This document shows, in pieces, positions 1-10,265 of a stretch of DNA of 64,000 nt. Location of the stretch: NCBI GenBank assembly GCA_016124945.1, contig WGMT01000015.1, positions 1 to 64,000 of the forward strand, read 5' to 3'. The stretch's first letter is position 1. Every line of letters begins with the position of its first letter. Origin of the DNA: a bacterium (GTDB taxonomy: Bacteria; Chloroflexota; Anaerolineae; Caldilineales; Caldilineaceae). The position numbers and the translations under genes were made by a program. The notes beneath the pieces were generated by a model. It was not told the DNA's origin and made no database searches. It saw only the letters and a program-made list of their open reading frames with translations.

Positions 1-2
1 AC

Positions 3-1928
3 GGAGACGGCACGCCCGACTACCTGGACCTGGACAGCGATGGCGACGGCATCCCCGATGCCACCGAAGCGGGCAGCAACCCGACCAACCCGACGGACAG
101 TGACGGCGACGGTATTCCCAACTTCCAGGAGCCGAACAACGCCGACACCGACGGTGACGGTACACCCAATCACCTGGACGCGGACGACGACGGCGACACG
201 ATTCCCACGGCCACGGAATGCCCCAACGGCGTCCCCTGCCCCGATACGGATAGCGACGGCACACCCGATTACCTCGACACCGACAGCGACAACGATGGTG
301 TCAGCGATGCCGATGAAGTCGAAATTCTCGGCACAGACCCGCTCGATTCTGATTCCGACAGCAACAAGACGCCGGAAAATGAAGCGGACAACGGTATCAG
401 CGACGCCGACGAAGACTTTGATGGCGATGGCTTTACCAACGAAGAAGAACTCGATGCCGGCACTGATCCCTTGGATCCCGACAGCCGACCCGATGACAGC
501 GATGGCGACGGCATCCCAGACAGCGTGGAATGCCCGGCCGGTGTGACGCCTTGCCCAGACACCGACGGTGACGGTACGCCCGACTACTTGGATACTGACA
601 GCGACGGCGATGGTCTGCCCGACTTCGTTGAATGCTTCAGTGGTGTTCCTTGTGTAGATAGCGACGGCGATGGCATTCCTGACTATCTGGAACCCAACAA
701 CGCCAATACCGATGGTGACAGTCTGCCCAACCATCTGGACGCAGACGACGACGGCGACGGCATTCCCACTGCGGTGGAGTGCCCCAACGGTGTTCCCTGC
801 CCAGATACTGACAATGACGGCACGCCCAACTATCTGGACAGCGACAGCGATGGCGACGGTATTGCTGACAGCGTAGAATGTCCAACCCAGGCATGCCGCG
901 ACACCGATGGCGATCGTACACCCGATTACCTGGACTCGGACAGTGATGGTGACGGTATTCAAGACAAATTTGAATGCCCCACCGGTGCTCCCTGCCCAGA
1001 TACCGATGGTGATGGCACGCCCGACTACCTGGACACGGATTCTGACGGTGATTTCATCCCTGACTTCCTTGAATGTCCGGCGGGCGCACCTTGCCCCGAC
1101 AGCGATGGTGATGGGATTCCAGACTACCAAGAGTCGAACACAACAGACACCGATGGCGATAATGTACCCAACCATCTGGATGCAGACGATGACGGCGACG
1201 GTATTCCGACAAGTGTAGAGTGCCCGGATGGTATCCCCTGCCCGGATACGGATGGTGACGGTACGCCTGACCACCTCGATACCGACAGTGATGGAGACAG
1301 CATCCCCGACAGCGTGGAAGCAGGCGACAACCCCACCAATCCGGTGGATACAGATGGCGACGGTACACCTGACTACCTGTCCCCAGATAGTGATGGTGAC
1401 GGCATTCCTGATGGTGTCGAAGCTGGGAACAATCCTGGTAAGCCCGATGATACAGATGGTGATGGCATTCCTAATTATCTGGACACGGATTCAGACGGTG
1501 ATGGCATTCCAGACTCTGTTGAGGCCGGCAGCAACCCGGAAAACCCCACAGACACTGACGGCGACGGCATTCCGAACTACCTGGAACCCAATAACGTCGA
1601 TACCGACGGTGATGGCACACCCAATCACCTGGATGCAGATGATGACGGCGACGGCATCTCGACCGCAGTAGAATGTCCTAATGGTGTAACCTGCCCTGAT
1701 ACGGATCAGGACGGTACGCCCGACTACCTGGATGCCGATGACGATGGAGACGGTACGCCAACGTCTACAGAATGCCCCAACGGCATTCCTTGCCCAGATT
1801 CAGATGAAGATGGAACGCCGGACTATCTCGACCCAGACGATGCCGGTGGTGCAGTGGAAGCTTTCATCTACCAACTGCCCATTGTGCTTCGTGAGATTGT
1901 GATTGTTGGACCCAACCAGAAAGACTAG
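3..1928 (+). CDS. Thrombospondin type-3 repeat surface protein, 5' end outside window
   Basis: The reading frame is open from the first full codon of the window, so the N-terminus and any signal peptide lie upstream. The visible part of about 641 residues is almost wholly Asp/Gly-rich repeats of the form DTDGDGTPDYLD / SDGDGIPDSVE. These are the calcium-binding TSP3-type repeats of secreted bacterial proteins. They alternate with short ECPNGVPCPD segments that carry paired cysteines and with EPNN or EAGxNP spacers. The last 25 residues leave the repeat and contain IYQLPIVLR, which resembles a C-terminal motif on other exported proteins of this window. Probably a rigid, calcium-stabilised cell-surface or secreted protein. 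Its partner is unknown. The repeat makes long spurious open frames in the other reading frames. Confidence 0.85.
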   Translation, partial: GDGTPDYLDLDSDGDGIPDATEAGSNPTNPTDSDGDGIPNFQEPNNADTDGDGTPNHLDADDDGDTIPTATECPNGVPCPDTDSDGTPDYLDTDSDNDGVSDADEVEILGTDPLDSDSDSNKTPENEADNGISDADEDFDGDGFTNEEELDAGTDPLDPDSRPDDSDGDGIPDSVECPAGVTPCPDTDGDGTPDYLDTDSDGDGLPDFVECFSGVPCVDSDGDGIPDYLEPNNANTDGDSLPNHLDADDDGDGIPTAVECPNGVPCPDTDNDGTPNYLDSDSDGDGIADSVECPTQACRDTDGDRTPDYLDSDSDGDGIQDKFECPTGAPCPDTDGDGTPDYLDTDSDGDFIPDFLECPAGAPCPDSDGDGIPDYQESNTTDTDGDNVPNHLDADDDGDGIPTSVECPDGIPCPDTDGDGTPDHLDTDSDGDSIPDSVEAGDNPTNPVDTDGDGTPDYLSPDSDGDGIPDGVEAGNNPGKPDDTDGDGIPNYLDTDSDGDGIPDSVEAGSNPENPTDTDGDGIPNYLEPNNVDTDGDGTPNHLDADDDGDGISTAVECPNGVTCPDTDQDGTPDYLDADDDGDGTPTSTECPNGIPCPDSDEDGTPDYLDPDDAGGAVEAFIYQLPIVLREIVIVGPNQKD

Positions 1929-2034
1929 GTTGCTCCAGTCGGATGATGCGGGTACGTGGCAGAGGGTGACGGGTTTGATAGACGTGTTGCTCAGATCGAA
2001 TCACTTCTCCTTTGCCATGTACCCGCAAACTTTG

Positions 2035-2061
2035 ACCTGCCAGGTGACTTACCTGGCAGGT
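2035..2061. repeat. Perfect 11-bp inverted repeat upstream of the regulator gene
   Basis: ACCTGCCAGGT at 2035-2045 is followed by a 5-nt loop and its exact reverse complement at 2051-2061. It lies 26 bp before the ATG at 2088. It would fall inside the coding region if the upstream GTG at 1956 were used, which is one reason to prefer the later start. It could be a leader hairpin, an operator, or a dispersed palindromic repeat. Confidence 0.6.
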
Positions 2062-2087
2062 CCATAGTAGGGTTACTGTGGCTAAAC

Positions 2088-2825
2088 ATGATGACGCAAT
2101 ATGACGACTTACTCGGATCGCTGCCAGAATGCTTCACCGCGACGACAGCGATCGTGCCTGCTACGCTACTGGCTGTTGGCTGGACAACAGATGAAACCCC
2201 TCTGCTCAATGCACTAACCGAACTCACTTTTGCCCTGGATTATGTACCATCAGTGCGAGATACGCTTCGCTCTTTGCGTAGCGGTCTGCATTTTGATGCC
2301 ATCCTGCTCAATGGTGTATCGCTTGATGCATACACCGCGACTGCGGCCCTTCGGTTTTACTCTGCATTACCCATCGTTTTGCTCTTCACAAGCGCCGACC
2401 AAATGAGCCCTACCCGTGCTGTAAATGCCGGTGCAGATGAGTGGTTGCTAACCACTGTCGGTGTGCGCGAACTTGCAGCCCGAGTCAAAGCGCGCATTCG
2501 ACGCTACAACATCTCACAACGCCAAAGTGCAACTGTTGAGCATTATGGCAATTTGACATTAATCCCACGAACAAATGAACTTTTCTTGGGTGATCGTAGG
2601 ATTCGCCTGACACCTGCCGAAACCTGTATTTTTCGTTGTCTTGCTGCCTCCTGTGGTCGCCCTATTCTTGCCAACGAACTCGCTGATGAACTTGGTTTCC
2701 TGTACGACGAACATGCTGAGCCAAAGTATCTTCTTTCTGTAATTCAGCAATTGCGCACCAAACTTGATGGGACTCATACTAACTTATTGTCTGTTAACGA
2801 TAATGCCTTCATCTTGGAGCATTAG
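2088..2825 (+). CDS. OmpR-type response regulator with degenerate receiver domain
   Basis: A 245-residue protein. Residues about 25-138 have the length and pattern of a CheY-like receiver, and about 150-245 form a winged-helix DNA-binding domain of the OmpR/PhoB type, including RIRLTPAETCIFRCL and a final beta-hairpin segment. The receiver lacks the expected phosphorylation residues. The strand that should end in the acceptor Asp reads FDAILLNGVS, with Asn near residue 75. The N-terminal acidic pair is missing, and the Lys before the last helix is replaced in LLTTVGVREL. It is therefore probably a phosphorylation-independent transcription regulator. An in-frame GTG at 1956 would add 44 residues, but that stretch contains a palindrome and has no convincing ribosome site. 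No histidine kinase is next to it. It follows the TSP3 gene on the same strand. Confidence 0.75.
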   Translation: MMTQYDDLLGSLPECFTATTAIVPATLLAVGWTTDETPLLNALTELTFALDYVPSVRDTLRSLRSGLHFDAILLNGVSLDAYTATAALRFYSALPIVLLFTSADQMSPTRAVNAGADEWLLTTVGVRELAARVKARIRRYNISQRQSATVEHYGNLTLIPRTNELFLGDRRIRLTPAETCIFRCLAASCGRPILANELADELGFLYDEHAEPKYLLSVIQQLRTKLDGTHTNLLSVNDNAFILEH

Positions 2826-2896
2826 GCAGTTTTGGTACTTTCAAGATCTTGGCCGACTTTGAGCTTAGGTCGGCAAAACGTCGGCTAACAATACTC

Positions 2897-2947
2897 AAGC
2901 CAATCAAAAAGCCGTCCCGGTTCGCGGGACGGCTTTTTGATTGGCTT
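2897..2947. terminator. Bidirectional intrinsic terminator between convergent genes
   Basis: A perfect 23-bp stem (2897-2919 with 2925-2947) with a 5-nt loop. The GC-rich core GCCGTCCCG is flanked by AAAAA on one side and TTTTT on the other, so it can end transcription from both the regulator (+) and the protease gene (-). Confidence 0.9.
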
Positions 2948-2978
2948 TGCTGATGTGTCACTGGAGACTGAACTAGCT

Positions 2979-5879
2979 TCACTCGCCAGGCGGTAGCAGT
3001 ACGACATCGATTACATGGATAATGCCGTTGCCCGCCATGATATCGCCACCGATGACCTCTGCGCTTTCGTTGAGCACCAGGTCTTCTCCGAAGAGTGCAA
3101 GGCTAATATTGTCGCCAGTGAGCGTAGCAACCTCGCTCATGGTGATCAATTCCGCCGCCGTGTAAGCGCCTGCAAGGACATGATACTGTAGCACATTCGA
3201 CAGTGCTTCTTCGTCGTTCACCAGGGAGGCTAACACCGCTGCATCAACGTTGAGGAAAGCATCATCGGTGGGCGCGAAGACGGTAAACGGCCCTTCGCCC
3301 GAGAGTGCTTCGGTAAGCCCTGTCGCTTCGAGGACAGTCAGCAAGAAGTCGAACTCGCCGGTCGCCTCGGCGGTGTCGATGATATTGGGCAGATCCGAAG
3401 CGCCTTCGGCTTCGGGCTCAGGTGTTGGGGTGGCTTCTTCTTCAGCTACCGGAGTAGGTGTCGCCTCGGGCTCTGCCTCTTCTTCGGCCGCAGGCGTGGG
3501 CGTTGCCTCTGCTTCACCTGTTTCCTCTGTAGTTCCGCCTGAGACATCTTCCACCGTCAGCGTAAAGCTACCGGCGTCGCTGCCCGAGGCGGAGCTGACT
3601 TCGAGTACAAGAATCAGATCTTGTGGAATGGCAAGCTCCTCAAAACCAGCGTCCAGGGTGTCTTGACCTTCAAGATCATCGTTGGCCAGGAGCAGATTGT
3701 CTGCCGTGTCGTAGATGCCCAGGCTTGGGTCAACCTCATTGCTGGAGACGTAAAGGTTGATAATCTGCCCTTCGCTGACTTCAAGAATGTAGCGAACCAC
3801 CACACCGGCTTCGATGCTGCCGTCCACACTTTCGCCCACGGCAATGTCACCGCCATCGATGATCTCTACTGAATTGGCTCCGTCCAGGTAGTCCACCGCA
3901 GCGTCGAGCAGCGGATCGCTCTCAGTGAAGAGCGTCTCTTCGGTCACCGGTACCAGGACAGTGGGGGGAACACCCTTGCCTTCGATATGAATGTTGCCTT
4001 CGGGATCAAGGGCGCGGCCCACTGTGTAGCGGAAGGTTAGCGGCCCAGGCATGCGCAGATCGTTGACGGAACCGCCCAAGCCACCGGTGGGATAGTGCCC
4101 AACAATGGCGGCGCGGTCTTCCAGCGTCATATCGTAAGAGAAGAACTCACAGGCGCTCAGGCAGTTGGGGCCTACGATAACGGCAACCGGGCCGTTGTAG
4201 CGCAGTTCTTCGGCAGGCAGATAGAATCGATCTTCCCCGCGCGGATCGATGTAAAATTCCTCACGTTCTTCGTCGTAGAAGGCAGTCTGCCCTAGCACCA
4301 GCGGCTCGTTGAAGAAGTAGGCGGCCATCTGATCGGCCAGGAAGCCGCGCCCACCACCATTCTGACGCATGTCGATAATCAGCCCGGGGATGCCGTTCCC
4401 GTTCAGATCCTGCATCATCCGCTCCCAAAGTTGGATGGTGAGCAGATCGTTGTCCGAGAAACTGTAGATGCGGGCGTAACCATAGCCTGAATCAAGGAGT
4501 TCGTATTCCACGGGCAATTCGAACCCACTCAGTCCACTGTTGAACGACGAGAAACTGAAGCTTTCCGGTTCGGCATAGGCAACGAAGACTTCCGTAACCT
4601 CTTCTCCGTCCGCGTCAACAAAGGTGACACTTACCTCTGCGCCAATCGGGAAGCGGGTGACGTAGCGCATCTGCTGCAACCGCTTGAAATGCTCGGTGCT
4701 GAACGGCGCCGAAAAGGCGACGGCGTTGCCGATGGCTTCATCAATGACGACATCGTTCACGGCGATGATCTCAGTACCCAGGCCGATGCCGACCTCTTCT
4801 GCCGGGCTGCCAAGCGCCACGAAATTTACGATTGTACGGCCATCATCCACTTCGCGGACGGCGATACCGATGCCGCCACTGGCTGCGGCGCGGAAGTCAT
4901 TGACGTCCACCGGCGCACTGATGTGACCATCGGGGATCGACCAGGCGAAGTCGCGCAGCGCGAGGCGGTAGGCAACGAGGTCATCGTCGGCTTCGGCTTC
5001 TTCGAAGCGGGGCATGAATTCCGCGCGTAGTGCTTCCCAGTCGATGCCCTTGTACTCGGTAAAGGCATACTCACGCGACAGGATGTCTACCAGTTCGTTG
5101 AAGGCGTCGTCAAAGGCGCGATCCGAGAGATCAACCAGTGCCGCACCATCAGGTTCGATGAGGTCGATCACCGGATAGCGCGAGCGATCAAAGACGAAGG
5201 GATCGCTGTCCATGTCCACAATCGTGTAACCGGCCGGCAAGATGACAATGGGATCGTCCTCGGTAAAGAGGAGCCCGTCTTCGCCAAAGCCGCTGGGGAA
5301 GCCCTGCTGATCATCCGGCGTGAAGACGACGAACTTGCCGCCGATAATCTCTTTGTCTGTGTCTGGATCCGTGCTGATGCGGGTAGATGCATAGGCCGTC
5401 GACCAACCACCGCCGTAGAGATCGCGCTCTTCGAGGAAGGCGTCGCCGAATGTGTTCGTCCAGTACGCGATGGCGTAGACCTGTACACCCTGATCGTCTT
5501 CGCCGTCGTTGTCTACATCGCGATAGCTACCCTGGGGTTCCTTGGGCAGCGCCAGCGAGTAAGAAAAGGGCGAGGTGTAGAAATCAGAGGTAATCTGGCC
5601 CAAGGTCTGCGAAGATTCAGGCATGAGAAAATACTCATTGCGGTCAATAAAACCGGCCTGGTCTTCGGTAATGACAACCGGCTGGGCAACGCCCAGTGTG
5701 AAGAATGGGTTTGTGTAGTCAACAGAGCCGGTAATGGCCACCGGCCCACCTTCGTCGTTGACAATCTCGGCGGGTGGTGGCGTGTCCTGGGCTTGGACGG
5801 CCCCAACGCCCACAAACACTGTAAGCCCAAGCAGCATGATCAGAGAAAGTACACGACGGTTATGCCAAATTTTCTTCAT
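2979..5879 (-). CDS. Secreted S41 (C-terminal processing) peptidase fused to PPC and FAS1 domains
   Basis: 966 residues from the ATG at 5879. That start is chosen because AAAGGAG lies 6 nt upstream and a normal signal peptide ending in VQAQD (about 1-31) follows. The open frame continues upstream to 6227 without such signals. Order of parts: signal peptide; N-terminal region to about 240; PDZ-like segment about 330-430 (GGIGIAVREVDDG); S41 tail-specific protease core about 460-650 with DMRQNGGG and the catalytic-serine motif GPNCLSACE (Ser about 575); PPC beta domain about 680-777; Glu/Thr-Pro linker about 780-828; FAS1 domain to the end, with GPFTVFAPTDDAF and YHVLAG. The protein should act outside the membrane, with FAS1 giving adhesion to matrix or cell surface. 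Its substrate is unknown. It appears to be monocistronic and is followed by the terminator at 2897-2947. Confidence 0.9.
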   Translation of the reverse strand: MKKIWHNRRVLSLIMLLGLTVFVGVGAVQAQDTPPPAEIVNDEGGPVAITGSVDYTNPFFTLGVAQPVVITEDQAGFIDRNEYFLMPESSQTLGQITSDFYTSPFSYSLALPKEPQGSYRDVDNDGEDDQGVQVYAIAYWTNTFGDAFLEERDLYGGGWSTAYASTRISTDPDTDKEIIGGKFVVFTPDDQQGFPSGFGEDGLLFTEDDPIVILPAGYTIVDMDSDPFVFDRSRYPVIDLIEPDGAALVDLSDRAFDDAFNELVDILSREYAFTEYKGIDWEALRAEFMPRFEEAEADDDLVAYRLALRDFAWSIPDGHISAPVDVNDFRAAASGGIGIAVREVDDGRTIVNFVALGSPAEEVGIGLGTEIIAVNDVVIDEAIGNAVAFSAPFSTEHFKRLQQMRYVTRFPIGAEVSVTFVDADGEEVTEVFVAYAEPESFSFSSFNSGLSGFELPVEYELLDSGYGYARIYSFSDNDLLTIQLWERMMQDLNGNGIPGLIIDMRQNGGGRGFLADQMAAYFFNEPLVLGQTAFYDEEREEFYIDPRGEDRFYLPAEELRYNGPVAVIVGPNCLSACEFFSYDMTLEDRAAIVGHYPTGGLGGSVNDLRMPGPLTFRYTVGRALDPEGNIHIEGKGVPPTVLVPVTEETLFTESDPLLDAAVDYLDGANSVEIIDGGDIAVGESVDGSIEAGVVVRYILEVSEGQIINLYVSSNEVDPSLGIYDTADNLLLANDDLEGQDTLDAGFEELAIPQDLILVLEVSSASGSDAGSFTLTVEDVSGGTTEETGEAEATPTPAAEEEAEPEATPTPVAEEEATPTPEPEAEGASDLPNIIDTAEATGEFDFLLTVLEATGLTEALSGEGPFTVFAPTDDAFLNVDAAVLASLVNDEEALSNVLQYHVLAGAYTAAELITMSEVATLTGDNISLALFGEDLVLNESAEVIGGDIMAGNGIIHVIDVVLLPPGE

Positions 5880-6033
5880 CTTCTTCTCCTTTAGGAAGGC
5901 AGCACAAGACATATAAGAAGGCAGCACGAATATGAAAAACCTTACTGGCCTATCGTGGAACTGGTAGCAGCTCAGCGAAACGGGTCTATGAGAGTAGAAC
6001 ATGTTGCCGAGCACTGTAATTTCAAGATAAACG

Positions 6034-7005
6034 CTACGTAAGGCGCTGTCGCTCAAAGTGAATGACATCATCGAGGATTTCGGTGAGCGTCCGCGAGGGC
6101 GCCCAACCAATCGCCTCATGAATTTTGTTAATGTCGGGCACACGCCGACGCATGTCTTCGAAGCCTGGTGCATAGGCCTCATTATAGGGAATGTGTTTGA
6201 GGGTAGAGGCTGAATCGGCCTGCTCAATCACCTTTTTCGCCAATTGATTGATGGTCACCTCTTGGTTGCTACCAATATTGTAGATCTGACCGCCCGTCAG
6301 TTCAGGACGATTCAATAGCGCGAGCAGTGCCTGTACCACGTCCCCGACGTGGCAGAAACAGCGACTCTGTTCGCCGTCGCCGAAGACGGTGATCGCTTCA
6401 TGACGTAGCGCCTGTTGCACAAAGCGTGGGATCACCATGCCATAGCGCCCTGTTTGGCGAGGACCGACGGTGTTGAAGAAGCGTGTAATGGTGATGGGCA
6501 ACGAGTACTCGCGGAAGGCCGCCAACCCCAAAAATTCGTCAAGCAGCTTACTGGCGGCATATCCCCAGCGGCTATGGCTTGATGACCCGAGTAGTAGATC
6601 GTTTTCTTCTTTGAAGGGGATTTCGGCGCTCTTGCCGTAAACCTCGCTGGTGCTGGCCAACAAGGTGCGGCAACGGTAGCGCCGCGCTGCTGCCAGCACG
6701 GCATGGGTACCGATGACGTTGGTTTCAATCGTCTCTGTCGGGCGTTCCACCACCAATTGGACACCAACCGCCGCCGCCAGATGTACAATGGCGTCTGCCT
6801 GGCTGGCCAATCGATCCAGCACCAAATCGTTGCTTATCGATTCAATGGCGAAGGAAAAATTGGGGTTGGTGGTAAGGTGTGTAATGTTGCTGAATGATCC
6901 GGTGCTCAGATTGTCGAGGACGGCAACACGATCGCCTCGCGCCAACAGCGCTTCGGCCAAATGGCTGCCAATAAATCCTGCTCCGCCGGTGATTAATACC
7001 TGCAT
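6034..7005 (-). CDS. NAD-dependent epimerase/dehydratase (extended SDR)
   Basis: About 323 residues. The N-terminus has the Rossmann motif GGAGFIGSH, followed by a Ser/Thr in STSEVYG and the YAASK (YxxxK) catalytic pair. The later RFFNTVGPRQ and GDGEQSR segments are typical of nucleotide-sugar epimerases, dehydratases and UDP-glucuronate decarboxylases. It most likely modifies a nucleotide sugar in the cytoplasm for envelope polysaccharide synthesis. The exact substrate cannot be read from sequence alone. Start codons at 7005, 7020 and 7047 are all in frame with no clear ribosome site; 7005 puts the dinucleotide motif at the usual distance. No glycosyltransferase is adjacent. Confidence 0.88.
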   Translation of the reverse strand: MQVLITGGAGFIGSHLAEALLARGDRVAVLDNLSTGSFSNITHLTTNPNFSFAIESISNDLVLDRLASQADAIVHLAAAVGVQLVVERPTETIETNVIGTHAVLAAARRYRCRTLLASTSEVYGKSAEIPFKEENDLLLGSSSHSRWGYAASKLLDEFLGLAAFREYSLPITITRFFNTVGPRQTGRYGMVIPRFVQQALRHEAITVFGDGEQSRCFCHVGDVVQALLALLNRPELTGGQIYNIGSNQEVTINQLAKKVIEQADSASTLKHIPYNEAYAPGFEDMRRRVPDINKIHEAIGWAPSRTLTEILDDVIHFERQRLT

Positions 7006-7087
7006 GGCGTTGTCTTTCATCTTTTTGAAGCGGACTACCCTGGGCATGGGCCGCTTGGCAGTCGCTCTTCTGTTTAGAGAGAAGGCT

Positions 7088-7093
7088 ATTATA
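7088..7093 (-). promoter_or_regulatory. Possible -10 element for the epimerase gene
   Basis: On the minus strand a consensus TATAAT lies about 85 nt upstream of the chosen start. The -35 position is only a T-run, so the assignment is weak. Confidence 0.35.
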
Positions 7094-7207
7094 GCGCTCT
7101 TTAGATGTACAAAAAAGTAGTTCGCACCCTAAAATGGGAGCGAACCGGAAAAGTCAATAGGATTACGTAGATAAATTGTGTTGCAGGATAGTTCGGATAT
7201 ACGTAAA

Positions 7208-7243
7208 GAGACCGACTGCCACGCCATTGTGACAGTCGGTCTC
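7208..7243. terminator. Hairpin 3' of the DUF892 gene
   Basis: GAGACCGACTG at 7208-7218 pairs with its exact complement at 7233-7243, with further pairing toward the loop. It follows the minus-strand stop codon at 7279 by about 35 nt. No long T-run follows on that strand, so termination efficiency is uncertain. Confidence 0.55.
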
Positions 7244-7278
7244 GTGTTCCATATGAGGAACAAACCTAAATGATAGGT

Positions 7279-7788
7279 TTAGCGGCGATCTGCTTTTTCG
7301 TTAATGCCGGAAGAGAAGAGACCGCCAGTGGCAATTGATGTCAGCTTTTCGTCGGTTCTACCCTCTTCGTCTAACGTTTTCTGTAGCAGGCTGGCGGCGT
7401 CGCCATAACCAAGTTCCTTGGCATAGGTACGCACAGAGCCATAGCCGGCGATTTCATAATGTTCCACACGTTGGGCGGCTGCAATGAGGGCGGCATCCTT
7501 CACGTGGGGGTTCCCCTGTGCCTGAATCACCTGATCGCCTTCTTTGATCAATCCCTTCATTGCTTCGCATGTTTCACCCTGAGGGGTAACACCCATGTCG
7601 GTGAAAATGCGTTCCAGCCGCTGAATCTGGCCTTGTGTCTGTTCTAGATGCATGTTAAACGCATCCCTCAATTCCGTCGACGAAGCTGCATTGGCCATCT
7701 TGGGCAATGCTCGCGTAAGCTGGTGTTCGGCGTCGTACAGGTCGCGCAACTGCTCCACATATAGATCTTTCAAATCGTTGAACATCAT
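7279..7788 (-). CDS. Ferritin-like DUF892 (YciE/YciF family) protein
   Basis: 169 residues. The sequence MMFNDLKDLYVEQLRDLYDAE opens a four-helix ferritin-like fold; later helices carry HLEQT, EHYEIAGYGS and LDEEGRTDEKL with the Glu/His pattern of the family. Members are linked to general stress, and their biochemical role is not settled. The start at 7788 is set by AAGGAG 9 nt upstream. An in-frame TTG at 7797 overlaps the preferred spacing and is less likely. The gene is alone on its strand and followed by a hairpin. Confidence 0.88.
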   Translation of the reverse strand: MMFNDLKDLYVEQLRDLYDAEHQLTRALPKMANAASSTELRDAFNMHLEQTQGQIQRLERIFTDMGVTPQGETCEAMKGLIKEGDQVIQAQGNPHVKDAALIAAAQRVEHYEIAGYGSVRTYAKELGYGDAASLLQKTLDEEGRTDEKLTSIATGGLFSSGINEKADRR

Positions 7789-7942
7789 ATGTTTCAACTC
7801 CTTTTCGGTTGGTATCTCGGGCAGGCAATATCAACGTTATGTATTCCGTGTCACCTGCGCCCACACTATAACAATTTATATTTGCTGAGGCTATGTGCCG
7901 TGTTATAAGTGCCGGTTACATCCTCAGATATATCCTCTTTTC

Positions 7943-7951
7943 TGGTATACT
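7943..7951 (+). promoter_or_regulatory. Possible extended -10 promoter for gnd
   Basis: TGGTATACT fits an extended -10 (TGn plus TATACT) about 75 nt before the gnd start. No good -35 hexamer is present at normal spacing, as is allowed for extended -10 promoters. Confidence 0.35.
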
Positions 7952-7983
7952 GGAATGTGAATGGCTCTCAATCCTCAAGAGAT

Positions 7984-8002
7984 CGCAGGTGGAACACCTG
8001 CG
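7984..8002. repeat. Perfect 8-bp inverted repeat in the gnd leader
   Basis: CGCAGGTG, a 3-nt loop, and CACCTGCG, ending 22 nt before the gnd ATG. Its place between promoter and ribosome site would suit an operator or leader hairpin. The CAGGT core resembles the palindrome at 2035-2061. Confidence 0.45.
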
Positions 8003-8024
8003 ACAGAAAGTGAGATATGGCGAA

Positions 8025-9439
<1,415 letters not shown>

Positions 9440-9440
<1 letters not shown>

Positions 9441-9991
9441 TGGCCATTGGCATTTCAATGAAACGACTGAATCGATGGCACTTCGTCTTCGCTGCCATCC
9501 TCTTCTGCGGCAGCGCCTGGCTCTGGTGGACTCAGGCGCCTGCCGTGGTGGAAGCCGAAGTGCGTTCACCCCAACCTGCCGTCAATCACCCGGCCCCGGC
9601 GTTGACATTGCCAACGCTTGAGGGAACTTCCTATTCGCTTGGAGATGAACTGGGTAAGCCGGTGGTGGTTAACTTCTGGGCTACATGGTGTGCGCCTTGT
9701 CGCGCCGAGATGCCCATGCTCCAGTCCACTTGGGAGCGCTACGGCGACGACGTTACCATTATCGGCGTCGATCTCGATGAAGATCCAGCCGTCGTGCAAG
9801 CGTTTGTCGACGAGTTAGAACTGACCTTCCCCATTTTGCTCGATGACGGCGGCGTGGTGGCCGAACGTTTCAATGTGAGCGGCTTGCCCACCACCTTTTT
9901 CATCGACAGCGATGGTATCATCCGCCAGATCTACCCCGGTCAATTGCACAGTGCCATTCTTGCCGAAGGTATCCTCGATATTTCAAAGTAA
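9440..9991 (+). CDS. TlpA/ResA-like membrane-anchored thioredoxin
   Basis: About 183 residues with one N-terminal membrane anchor (FVFAAILFCGSAWLWW) and a thioredoxin-like domain with the redox motif WATWCAPCRAEMP, then LPTTFFIDSDG containing the cis-proline loop. Proteins of this type reduce disulfides outside the membrane, for example in cytochrome c maturation or general thiol repair. The target here is unknown. The ATG at 9440 overlaps the gnd stop codon by one base. A second start, MKRLN at 9458, would give a cleaner signal anchor. A strong terminator follows. Confidence 0.88.
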
Positions 9992-10010
9992 GTAATGACA
10001 TCACTTGAAA

Positions 10011-10047
10011 AAAAGCGGGCCAGGTCTTCGTAACCTGGCCCGCTTTT
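10011..10047 (+). terminator. Intrinsic terminator after gnd-tlpA
   Basis: AAAAGCGGGCCAGGT at 10011-10025 pairs perfectly with 10033-10047 across a 7-nt loop and runs into CTTTT on the plus strand. It ends the gnd/thioredoxin transcript. Confidence 0.88.
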
Positions 10048-10162
10048 CTTTCCAATGGTGCTTACCGTTCCCCAGATTACAATTTCTGCTTCCATTAAGA
10101 ACCCTGAATATTTTTGAAAGATATGCTTGCTTTTAGGTAATTATTTCTAAATTTGTCGCGTT

Positions 10163-10168
10163 TATAAT
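10163..10168 (+). promoter_or_regulatory. Likely -10 element for the PRC-barrel gene
   Basis: TATAAT in an AT-rich stretch downstream of the previous terminator and about 98 nt before the start codon. A matching -35 is not clear. Confidence 0.4.
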
Positions 10169-10265
10169 GGAACCGAAACAGGCAGCAAAACGCTCATAAT
10201 GAGAATTGCTGAGGGGGGAAGCAGTACCAACCGGAGACAACCCAGTTCTATTAGGAGGGAAAACC

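Noticed and set aside
40-546. 168-residue Thr/Pro/Arg-rich frame and similar frames up to 1671
   Set aside because: Shifted readings of the TSP3 repeat DNA. The Asp-Gly frame is open from the window start and has the family pattern.
5880-6227. 116-residue N-terminal extension of the S41 protease
   Set aside because: It has no ribosome site, is unlike a signal peptide, and overlaps the epimerase gene. The ATG at 5879 has AAAGGAG and a proper signal sequence.
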